This document shows positions 53,186 through 64,000 of a stretch of 64,000 nt of DNA, piece by piece. Both the position numbers and the translations under genes were made by a program. Numbering within the stretch: the stretch's first letter is position 1; each line of letters begins with the position of its first letter. The DNA comes from Allacma fusca (lineage: Eukaryota; Arthropoda; Collembola; Symphypleona; Sminthuridae). The notes beneath the pieces are model-generated. The model saw only the letters and a program-made list of their open reading frames with translations. It was not told where the DNA came from and did not search any database. The stretch is from positions 6,696,001 through 6,760,000 of the forward strand of contig OX359249.1 in NCBI GenBank assembly GCA_947179485.1, in the 5' to 3' direction.

Positions 53186-54905
53186 AGTGTCTCTCGTCTC
53201 CTTAGTACAACAACCAGAGCAAAATATCCTCTCGACTTCATAGATACTCATACATGCCTACCTCTCCCAGATAACACTACCTCGGCAGATAGGTAAGTTC
53301 TCCTTTCTTCATGTGATCCTGTGATCCCACATCTATTCATCTCTAGATGCGATCCATCAATCTTTTAGTGTCCCCCTCCCAATCCATTAGCTTACAACAG
53401 AGGCCGATCATATGTGCTGGTGCGTTTTCTTTATCTCAGGATATCTCTCAAGTCTATACAGACACACATCTTCCACTACACTACTCATGTCCTCACACTT
53501 GTAGCCAAAGTATCACTTTCTTTGCACAGGCAATTAGAACATGCACTTTTCTATATCTATATTATCCCCAGTCATACTTGTCCAACATACAATGGGTGTC
53601 AGGTGCTAAGTAAATTCTAAACACTTGGAAAAAAAACTCCGGACTCTCATCTCTCTTTCTATCTCCGTGTCCCATGGCAGTGCACGGTTAAAAAATACAC
53701 AAGAAATCTTGAATTTCTGACAATCCTTTCAGAGTCTTGGACAGACAAACAAGAGGGAATGATTCAGCGGTTTCCTATTTATTATTACTATCTCTTCCCT
53801 CCGCTCTCAGTCCCCAGAAATAAATATGCATGTGCGTACGACGTACCTGCCGTACCTAAGGGGATCAAATTGGAATGAAATTTTTCGGTCATCAAGTTCT
53901 TACACACGGGGACCTTATCTGGAAACTTTCTTCCGCTGTCAGACCTAATAATCGTTCCTACCAGTGGCATAGTAAATACGAAATCACACATATCTATAGA
54001 TACATGTACATGCATATTTACAAATATTATGTAGCACTGCATTTGAGAACATGCGACCCCAAAAAAACCTACACAACACTAGTTCTTAAAATGGTACGTT
54101 ACGTAAAAATTCCTCACAAGGGGGGAACTACACTCTAGCTAAATATAAGGAGTGCTAAAATACACTGGAAATATTTAGTACAGTCAGAATCCAAGCTCTT
54201 TATAAAAGCATTGCTGAGAAAAGAAGTGTAAAGAATGAAAGAGTTTGTCATCCAGACAATCATCTCGATCAGAAAAATGTCAGCGTTTTTCCAATCCACA
54301 GAAATAAGTCTGCCTCATATGTACATATCTGCATATCTCTAATAATTACATATCCTTACAGTAAGAAACTACGTCTACACACTAACAAGGGAAAATTGCT
54401 TCTTCCCTAAGAACTCCCTCACAGTTACAACAATTCCCATTGAGACTGAAAGGACTGTAAATTCTTGAGGAAAATGGATTACACTCCTCAAATCAATCTT
54501 CGTCTCTCGAAAATGATCGTTTCTCCTAGAACCAGCATAACCCTCAATGCCTAATTGGTGTGAAACTACAAGATTCTCACAACATCAAATCCAGTTCTTA
54601 TCACAGATAAATTCCAGCATCATTTCCTCGCACATTCCTAAACCAACTCGTCAAAGTCATATATGCCAGTTGGTGCTTGATGTTTCCCAAAATTAACACA
54701 ACTTTAAATATTAGTGGGAACAAACATGAAGGGACCTCCATTTCCATACACTCCCATGAAATATGAAATGCTTGGGAAAGGACTAAAGCAAGGAAGGAGT
54801 ACGGTCGGGAATAACTGATGTAGAACACAATCCGTAACATATAAGATAATACAATTATCTACACCGAAGCACAGCTCCTGTAAATGTATCTATATAAAGG
54901 AGTAT

Positions 54906-54952
54906 GCACGCACGCACGTTTCCATGCACACACACACACACACACACACACA
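54906..54952. repeat. GCAC repeat and CA microsatellite
   Basis: Three CACG units followed after a short spacer by a pure CA array at 54926-54952. Confidence 0.92.
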
Positions 54953-56464
54953 GGAAAGCTAAACCATAAGGAAGGGAAATAGAGTCGGAGACTAAGTGTA
55001 AATATTTTATCTCAAATTGAATCAAATCAAAGAGTTTGAAAACAACCAAATCAGATAGCTTGAGTGGAAGATTTAGTTAAAGACATTTTCCTTTCCGACA
55101 CTTGTCTTGTTTTCCCTAATAAACCAACCGAGTTAAATATATTATTTGCAAACTAACCTTGTTACATGACATTCAATACGAATCCACAAAGAAAATGAGC
55201 AAAGGTTACAGGGAGAAAAAAAGGGACTGGAGCTATTTATTTGCTCAGGGGCAAAGTGCGACTGCTTCCCCAAAACAACCAAATACAAACCAGTCAAAAA
55301 AACTTCTACATACATGTACTACTTGACAATGCAAAAGCTGATTGTGAGACCACACGTAACCAGTGGTGTTTCCAAGTGGAAGTACCCAAGCAAATGTTAT
55401 CCCTCTCTTTTGTACATTGACGCAAGTTATAACAACAGATTTTCCCTATTTCTTTCTCTCCTTACTTGGCTTTCCGCGGAACGAGGTGAAATCTATTTCT
55501 ATGCAAATGGCAATGTCACAGCAAATTGTTATGTTACAAAACTGCACATGTGTATGCTTCTTGTCCATGAATGTGCATATGTACATATATTTGTACATGC
55601 GTGGGGGTTTGTCTCCGTTTAATTCAGTCTCCTGGATGTGTCTCCTGTATATACATATGGGCCAGTGCGTGTGGAGTGAGAAGCTTTTCCTAGTCCTCCA
55701 AGGAAAAAAATTATGTTGCTCCGGGTAAAAAGTTTGAGGGAAGACGAGAATGCCATTATAACGGGGAAATCCACATAGTATAGGGACAGAATAGCAAATG
55801 TGCTTTGTCATTTTCTAATTGATCTACACTTCAATCCAACACATTGCCTCAACTTTCCCCGAGAGTTATTCCTCCTTTAACTTACTTTAACCAATTACAT
55901 TTCCATTCGTTTCATTTCTTTCAACCTCCAACCAAATACTAGTAGTACAAATGTATTTTTTTTACCCCTCCCCACACAAAACATCCGTGGTCACAGGACT
56001 TTTGGAAAACATTGAGCAAAACATGCCAAGTCCCAGTCCGCCACAGTTTATAAATCTGGGATCCCCTTACAGTGTAAACTAAATTTACCTGATTTTGCGG
56101 CCAGGCTTGACGTAAATCAAGCTCCTTTCCCAATAACATCCCCCCACAAATGCTTATATCCACTGACAGATATCCAGCTCCACACTTCTCCATTTCAGGA
56201 CTTTAAGCAAACCCATTACAATACATTATTCCCTTCCACATGTATAAAACATCTAGGAAATTCAATGTTTTTATAAAATTCGCGCTTCTTTTGGATTTCC
56301 TTCCCAATTCAGACTCTATCCAGTCGTATATAAAAATAAAAGCCCAAATCCTGAAATCCCTACATATACACCTTAAATCCCGGATGCTCCTCTCTTCAAA
56401 ATTCGATGAAATATAAATAAACTGTTTCCTTCAAAATATATTCTATTATTCTAGGGAACTGAGA

Positions 56465-56482
56465 GGAGAGAGAGAGAGAGAA
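56465..56482. repeat. Short GA microsatellite
   Basis: About eight GA units after a GAGAGGAGAG start. Confidence 0.85.
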
Positions 56483-57453
56483 AGATCTTGAATAAACTCA
56501 AGTTATCATCAAAGAAGTGAATACATATATCTCTCAAGTCTGGCAAGGATGGAACGGTAAACCCTGAGAGCTCCCAAACCACAGAAACATGCTTTTTCGC
56601 CTAACATTACTATAATTTACGCAATTAGTCCTAGAAAGTAAGAAAGTTGGCCGAAAGCGTGTTACTTGAGCTGACGGAATAGCGAGAGGCAATCTCCAAA
56701 CGTTTATTTGTTCCTTCGGCTTTCCATTCAACCACGCCAGTGACTCGTGAGTGCCTCAAGTGTACCTTTCTGTTTAGAAGGAAGGGCAGAGCGCTAACTA
56801 AACTCAATAGGTACGGGTTATTCTCTCAAGTGAGACTCCCCGAATAGACGAACTAACATGCCTAGAGATACAGATTGAACTCAAACAAGCTTTCGGAGTT
56901 ACTGTGGATATGCCCGACGCACCGATTTCATTTGATAGTTACAACATCCACACATATAATAACGTAATGGGCCGGGACCCGGCAGCTCACTTATAGAGCA
57001 CTTACAATGAACCCTTCCAAAATCTCATTACATTATACATAAGACAGTTGCATCTAACGAGTTCGCACTCCGCTCTACAAAAGGAGATACATTTCCACAT
57101 AATTAGCCCTGCATTATCAATATGAGCAACTACACGTACATTACGGATCCGACGATAGCTACCAGAACCTTCAGTTGGTAACTATTTCTCGCTAATTTCC
57201 CCCCACTAAAAATTTGTTTAAACTCATAAGTGAACACTGTTCTCCAAAACAATTACAGGAACCTTTTTGGTAATATCTCTGAACTGTACCATTGCTCCAG
57301 AACGCCACTGGCACGGATATCAAACATTGCATGATAATTTCATGTAACCCAAGATAGGTTAATGATACTACAGGGGCAGGAAAAAGCTTCATCTCACACA
57401 TATGTACATACACCACTGGATTCATCATTTAGACACCCTAAGCTACCCTATAT

Positions 57454-57634
57454 GGATGCCATATAGGATTTATCATGTACAGATTCCATTAGATATTTAC
57501 ATCTCATAGATACGGATAGATTGTTGGAACACAAAGACGTCATAGGATACATCTCATGGATGCCATGGGATACATGAGACAGAGACTACTCCTGTAGCAT
57601 ATATCAGAAGGTTGCCATAGGGCACATCTCAAAA
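57454..57634. repeat. Decayed minisatellite of about 22-27 bp
   Basis: At least five related units of the form GATGCCATAGGATACATC start near 57454, 57482, 57536, 57558 and 57611. Spacings of about 27, 54, 22 and 53 bp suggest one or two further units have decayed beyond recognition. The two central copies (57536 and 57558) are adjacent and most alike. Confidence 0.8.
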
Positions 57635-59842
57635 GTGTCCTACATACACAGAGGCGGTTAAAATTGTGAAGCTGAGGAAGGGATAGCATATGCGGAGGAA
57701 AATGGAGAGAAGCTGAGCAGCCTCGTTGGACTTGATAGGTAAATAAATTTAAAGTAACCAAATCATCCAAACGATTTCCTGTTTACAAGGAACGCAAATA
57801 ACAAAATGGGAATAAATCCAAGAACCAGACATGCATATCTCTCTGGCCCGGACTTCGTACGCTGGAATGACGTGGATAGTAAATAGAAAATATCTGGAGT
57901 CCATGAATGTTATGTAAGTGTGGGGGGAGAGAAAGAGGACCGAGTACGAAGAGGATAAGCAAATGAGGAGGTGGCTAAAGAGGGAAATAGCTAATTTAAA
58001 ATGGTGGGCAAATGGAGAGAATGGGTTACTGCAAGTGAATATTTGAAGTGTAAATAGTAGTGGATGTATCACTCAACTTTGCATGCAAAATAAGCCCATC
58101 TACTTAATCCAAATCGGTTCGACTCTGCCTCATTTGCATTCCCACCCTTCCCCAGCTTCCCGAGTTTCCTTTGAAAATGCTTCACAGAGCCATTAGCTCT
58201 GCTCTTTCAGCCTATAACCTCCGATAATACATAACCTGAATTTACTCACATCTACAGATATAAGACTTCCCTCCTGTACATACACATAGCATTGTGAGGA
58301 CCAGGGTGAGCATCCAAAGTAAAGAGAGGTTTTTAGTATGGATCACTCGTCCCCAAAACTGTCCTATGTATATACTCTCGGAGGACGAGGCAAAGATAGG
58401 AAGATTGCAAAATAGCAGTTACGTAGTGATCGCCTCATGCTATCAGACCATTCTATGGACTACGCCAAGACAAGAAAATGTGCAGTTTCAAAATTTAACA
58501 AGGTAGTTCAGATAGTTTGTTTGTATGGAGCAATAGGATCTCTAGTAGGTGCTTACCCTTGTGCGCAATTATTCCTAACCTCCGTCCCTACACATTAGAC
58601 CTTACCCACTCACCAAGTATACGATACGTCCACCGAGTCCCTGATCGTCCGAAGACCTTAAAAGCAACATCATCTCAACTTGTCACGCATTCCAGGCTAG
58701 GACTAGTTCCTGTCCACCGACACTGATAGAATTTGGCGGATTCTCCACTTTAGTCCAAAGGAATTCCAGTTTTTAGAGGAGTTTCCAGTTCCTCCGAAAA
58801 ATCTCATACACTTACAATGCATATGAAGAGGTGAGATACAAACCGGCATAAGTCTAGTTTAAAAATGTTACAGGATAAAAAGAATACTACGTACTAGTTA
58901 TAAACAGAATTACTGCATAACTATTATAAAATTATTGACCAAACTACTGAACCCACTTCCGATCACATTTTGACCCTTAAGCCTTGCCTTTACCTATGAA
59001 TGACTCTTACTTCAGAGTTATTTACTATGAAAACAAACGAAATTTCGAAAAAAATGGACTTATGCCGGTTTGCATCTCACCTCCTCATATGTACCGACCC
59101 TGTGTGCGTGAGAGCAGGGAATGTTACAATGGAACTGAAGGAACCAATAGTCTAGCTATGCTTCAACTATTCACAACACACACAGCATGAGTAGCTCCAG
59201 CTTCCTTTTGAGTACTATAGGGTTTTTTATAGTACGGAGGGGACATATAAAAATCACAGGATAGCATCAAAAACGATTTTAAAATGAGATTGTGTGAGTG
59301 GCTAGGAGGTCCGCTTTACGATTAATATGGAGCCTCAAAGATCCCCGGTGGTTTTTAAGGGACCCGGGTTTTCAAGCATACTGGGTGCTCCAGACATTGT
59401 TTTGTAAATGAGTCCCTCGTAGTTTCAGTATTAAGTGTGCATCACTAGCTATACAGTAGCTGCCATTGTTGTTTTGTTGTTAGGAATTCTCCAGGAAGAT
59501 AGGAAAGGGTGGTGCGTATGGCTAATATCCAGAAGTACGATGCCAGTCGTACATATTATTTATCCCAGAGCCATTATTTTGTCTGCCTCCAATCCCATTT
59601 GCCTTTATTAGATGGTCCTTCCAATTTCCTTGGGTCGGATGTCGCTCACATCTCTTCTTCATTTTGTCAACATCCAAGTTCGCCATAGTTTCCCCACAAT
59701 CAACATCTCTATATGTGCTGAGAGAGGAGTTCTGGCCCTCTCGAAGACACTTTGTAACTACCCAACTCCACAACATTTCTCTCTTTGCAAATCTACCAAG
59801 ACCATTTTCGCTTTATTTCCTTCTCTCTTCTCGTCTCTATTC

Positions 59843-59857
59843 CTCTCTCTCTCTCTC
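59843..59857. repeat. Short CT microsatellite
   Basis: About seven CT units inside a wider pyrimidine-rich tract. Confidence 0.82.
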
Positions 59858-60543
59858 CCTTCTCCGCTCCATAATTCTACTCTATTTCCTCTTGCAAATT
59901 TCCTTTTTCTTTATTTCTCTATGGTCTTATTACCCAGAAGAGGAAGAGATACAGCGAGGCTGAAAGAGGGAAAGGGATCCTGAGAAAACATTCATTGAAA
60001 ACCAACCTTTTTTAGATTTCCTCGAGTAAACAATGGGCACATGTGTCCATTTAACATTACTTGTTTCCACCGTCAACCTAATTGCTACGAAGACAAGGCA
60101 CTCAACATTAGAACCAACTGGGGGGCTCTGAGAGGAGAGAATGTGATTATAGTATTTATAGCTATACACATAGAAGCACGGATGTAAAGGACATGCATCC
60201 CTATCTGTACATGTAATCCTTACATACGTGCATACGGACATACAATTCTCAATATAAGGTCCTAACGAGTCGGTTCTGTCCGGGGATCTGACGTTCTACT
60301 AATTTCAATTGTAAATAGATATAAATTGTACATATAAATGTTTGTTCGTATAGCAAATCCCTGTATTTACTTAAGTTGAAAAATATCAATGCAAATTAAA
60401 CAGCATTGAAGATGATAATACGCTGATACTCACGTAGTAGTATACTGAATTAATATTTATAAAATCCAATTAAACTTATCAGATTAGCGGAGTGCAAAGA
60501 CTTTTGCAGGGCGAAGACGTTGTAGTTAAGCATGGCTTCCTCA

Positions 60544-60570
60544 TCTCTCTCTCTCTCTCTCTCTCTCTCC
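60544..60570. repeat. CT microsatellite
   Basis: Pure CT array of about 13 units, followed by CCCTCCCTC. Confidence 0.92.
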
Positions 60571-62220
60571 CTCCCTCGACAATAATATATAAGCTCTTAA
60601 GGAAACGCGATATGTGAATAATACCCGCTTGAAATAAGTATGTATATCACGAGACTGTACATGTAGAAATGTTTCAGCAGCTAAGATTGCGATTGCAAAA
60701 CTCTCGTCTCTCTCCCAAGATCTTCCCTTCCATCCCTAACTCTAGCTTTGGTATTGCATCAGGAGGAAACAACTAAACGGATTTCTAGAAAAATACCAAC
60801 GTCTCTCCCGCACTTATGGATGAGTTAAAAGCCTGGACTTGATAGCTTGAGAGTTTCCTTGGGAAAAGATTTTCCATTCCCTAAACGCATTATCAACAAA
60901 CTGAATTTCTCTCCTCTACGTTTTACATTGACAACACACCCACATCACGTACTGGATGAAACCTGCCCCTTTTTTTTTGGTGCTGAGAATAAAACAACAT
61001 ACAATTTCCCGCCAACTCTCCTACCACGTCTTCAATAGAGTTTCGACACGAGGTGTTCCTACAATTCCGTATCTATAGTCTCCTCCCGATCAACCAATGT
61101 AACCCCAGAGAAATTCAGTTTCAATTTTTTTTATCCCTCATTCCATATTCATGGTTCCCTCAAACGTTCCGTAGCAGTATACTGTCAAGTATCATTATAC
61201 CAGTATGTAATCGGAGACCAACACGGCCAACGATTTTAAAGCCATGACGCATAACCTCCTGAACTCACAGTTCAGACTCTCCATTCTGACTTCATTTACG
61301 GGGGGACCAAAGGCTGGGATAAATGGGAACAAATCAGAAAAATAAATTAACCCTGAAAGTGGAGGAGGGCAAGGGAAAAAACATGGCAAAAAGTTTTTTT
61401 GCGATAAGAATAGCCTGGGGAGAGAGACCATGTCAAGATAGCGTGATAGGCGAGACCACCGGAAAAATTATTCCTGCCACAGAGTTTTGCATACTCGAGG
61501 AACAGGCGGCTCTGACTAGAAGACTTTTACTCATGAATATATTCGGGTGCATGGAACTTGTAATTACCCTTGGAGGAGTGCATGTGGAAGCCGTTTGCTC
61601 CAACAAATAGATACTCCTTCCTCTCTAGATGAGCTTCCAACTGTACATACAATATAATAGTGGCAGTACTTATAATGGGAGTTGTAGCGGGAGAAACTGG
61701 ATTTATGTTTCGGTTGCAAAAGTATCATTGCAAGGAAGACAGTTTGAGTTCACTAAAGGAATCTCTGATTTAATGAAAAGCAACGAGTGAGGCGACTGTC
61801 TGCCTCAATCCTTTTGCCTTGTCTTATTGTTAGAATCTCCGAGCTTTTGCTCTACTCCCAGAAGTGCTCCTTCCCACTCACACCCCGAAAAACTTGGAAG
61901 ATATGCTTTCAATAATTTACTCTAAATACTAAAACCAGTCAAATAAGACATATAGAGAGTGATACCAACAGTATCTCTGCTGAACTATGTACACTTCACC
62001 TAAACCACTTTATATGAACACCGTGAATGTAAACAGCGTGTTTTCCTGATTAAGTAACACTAGTTAAAATACATAATGAGAAATTATACGGAAGCCTATT
62101 TCATCCCAGTACTTTCATTCGAGTAAATAGTACCTATGTATCTATAGAAAAGTTGAAATTCGACGCAATGATACTTCAAGTATGGCACATTCACTCACAC
62201 ACACGTAGTCACATTAATGC

Positions 62221-62251
62221 ATTTAAACAAGTAACATTTATTTAAACAAGT
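62221..62251. repeat. Short direct repeat ATTTAAACAAGT
   Basis: The 12-base string occurs at 62221-62232 and again at 62240-62251, with a 7-bp spacer. Confidence 0.88.
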
Positions 62252-63933
62252 GAGTATGCATTTACGGAGGGGTTACTACTAGGAAATGAGAAAGCATGCC
62301 TATGCAAGTCCTACATATGTAACGGCATCACCATAACAAATGCAGATGTGATGGTGCGCTTTCAAAACCGAGTGCTTTCGTACCTATACCTAACTGTTTA
62401 TAATTGAGTGTCTAAATATGCAGTCGGCATGGGAGATAAGAAGTATGTAGGGAGTATCAATTCCTACGATGCGCATCTATAGCACCGAGAAGAGTTGACT
62501 TACACTTATTTCCCAGAGAGACGCATCCAACTGTAAAGACAACAAAATGAGGAAGACTCAACTTGTTATAAATCTTCAGTGAGTCGGAGAGGGAGCATAT
62601 TATTCAGCTGGTCGCTGTGTGAGGCAATGGCAATTATTTAAATTAACCAAGAATATTTTATTTGCATGTACACACTTAAATGCCCTCCACTCAACCCAAA
62701 ACTGCATGCATTAGGGTATAAGTATACATGGGAAAACAAGGAATCCCAGGAACCAGCTCATAAGTTTTTGTCTGTAGTTTACCATACTGCCCATAATGTA
62801 CTACCACTATACCATGTTATTACCACTAAAGTAGTTACAAGTATGCATACCTTCACCCTCGTCCTTTTTATTCATTACTTTAGCCTCCGTTAAGGAATTC
62901 CATGAACACGAGCCGATATTATTTCCCAAAGTAAAACAAACACCACTATTGTATAACTAGCATTGCTGGGCGTAATCCTCCCTATGCAAAAGGAAAAAAA
63001 AAGTCTCCATAAAATATTACAGAATACTATTTGTGAGAACTTTGCTCCAAACTGAAACCTATGGACTAACTACACAGTTCACAAACCCTCCACAAACCAG
63101 AGCCAGCTCGTAGAAATAAAAACTTACACAAATAGAGAGTGAACTCAGGTTTGAATTGCTATTTGGAGCACTTGATTGTCCCTTAACGATGATAGCTGCT
63201 ACAGACAACAATCAAGCCGTAAATTTTCTGTTGAGTAATTCTTCCTAAAAACGAGAGCCAGGGTTAAAGTCAGTGAGAATTTTAAAAGTCAACAACTTTC
63301 GTGAGAGTAATTGACAACCACAATACTGGGAATCCGTCCTTCGGGAATGAGTGTGCAATACCCACAGATTCCAACTGGAGGAGATACACTCCGTGGGCAT
63401 TTGTACTACAGACATTGGACTGCTGGGAGGATTCCTAGAAATTCTGATAATACGAAAAATTGCAAGAGTTTCACATCTTCATAACCTTTGATATCTCGGG
63501 TGTAATGTATGCATGCACAAAGGAATAAAGAACAAAAGTTTCCGCAACTATGCAAATATTCACAGAACTCCTTACGATAAACGAAAGTTGGGTCGGAAAA
63601 AAGAAAACGGGGGAAAGGGGGAATCTATCGAGAAATTTCTGTTCTGTCAAGACTGAGACGCCTCAAGGAAGGTCGATAATAGTAATAATAACGCACGGAG
63701 ATAATGCGTCTTCTTCTACGGAAAAGTAGTATAAATGCTCCTTGCTCTTGCTACTATCTTTTTTTTTTCCAAGAGCTTCTCCCAGGACATAGAGTTTCCA
63801 AGCCTGTACTTACAGTCTGGAGACATTGAGTGAGGAGAAGACGAAAAAAGAGCCTTGGCCATTAAAGTTGACGATGTACCATCCTCCTCATACATGCATT
63901 GCCATTCCCATTACAATTTCATTGGAGTACCTC

Positions 63934-63955
63934 AGAGAGAGAGAGAGAGAGAGAG
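63934..63955. repeat. GA microsatellite
   Basis: Pure GA array of about eleven units near the right end of the window. Confidence 0.92.
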
Positions 63956-64000
63956 GATTGTAGTAGAAAGCAAGGGACATACAATATAGGAGAAAAACTC

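Larger units (their letters stand above)
41101..54000. other. Non-coding stretch with CT/GA arrays
   Basis: No supportable gene. Between 41.1 and 45.6 kb the sequence is mostly unique, with no long dinucleotide array. From 45.6 to 53.2 kb there are six GA/CT arrays and a 10-bp CATGTATATA minisatellite. A frame of 168 codons at 43157-43663 opens with GTG and encodes a low-complexity Pro/Leu/Ser/His-rich string from pyrimidine-rich DNA. A minus frame at 51500-51979 opens with TTG and ends in an Arg-Glu run translated from a CT/GA array. Neither is convincing as a gene. Confidence 0.55.
54001..64000. other. Non-coding, mostly unique stretch
   Basis: No supportable gene. Features are a CA tract at 54.93 kb, a short GA tract at 56.47 kb, a decayed minisatellite at 57454-57634, CT tracts at 59.84 and 60.54 kb, a small duplication at 62221 and a GA tract at 63.93 kb. 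Around 55.31-55.73 kb three overlapping frames on both strands are open at once, which points to low stop density, not to a gene. Confidence 0.55.

Noticed and set aside
55314-55811. Overlapping plus and minus frames of 102-121 codons
   Set aside because: Both strands and two plus frames are open together, which reflects few stop codons by chance and gives no preferred strand.
59220-59480. GC-richer segment with GGGACCCGGG considered as part of a mobile element or regulatory site
   Set aside because: No repeat ends, coding frame or known site pattern could be identified.

Overview
This window looks like non-coding DNA from an animal nuclear genome, probably an invertebrate. GC content is roughly 40% by eye. 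CpG does not look strongly depleted, which argues against a heavily methylated vertebrate genome. Simple repeats are scattered through the whole window, mainly GA/CT dinucleotides, with some CA/GT and many short degenerate TACA/GATA tracts. No phylogenetic marker is present, so I cannot name the organism.

I found no gene that I can support. The open frames are short and often overlap on both strands. Several of the longest either run through CT/GA microsatellites or have no ATG and open only at GTG or TTG. At about 40% GC a stop falls roughly every 16 codons per frame. The longest chance frame in 64 kb would then be about 140 codons, close to what is seen. I saw no rRNA, convincing tRNA, CRISPR array, bacterial-style operon, or recognisable LINE, SINE, DNA transposon or LTR element. 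Distant introns, UTRs, lncRNAs, enhancers or very short exons cannot be excluded.

Layout: 1-7 kb is dense in GA/CT and GT repeats. 7-17 kb is mostly unique AT-rich sequence, with CT repeats near 13 kb. 17-23 kb has almost no long dinucleotide arrays but holds a perfect 26-bp palindrome and two degenerate minisatellites. 23-33 kb carries a long GA array, the window's most coding-like interval (about 25.0-25.84 kb, minus strand, unidentified), a decayed 22-bp minisatellite and AGT and ATT trinucleotide arrays. 33-41 kb has several GA, CA and GT arrays, including a GGGAGGG minisatellite that fits the G-quadruplex pattern. 41-54 kb is mixed unique sequence with CT/GA arrays. 54-64 kb has few microsatellites but contains a decayed family of GATGCCATAGGATACATC-like units near 57.5 kb.

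No set of genes working together can be described. The most useful observations are the minisatellites, the 26-bp palindrome, the quadruplex-prone repeat and the coding-like interval near 25 kb. I found no convincing sign of a new biological system.
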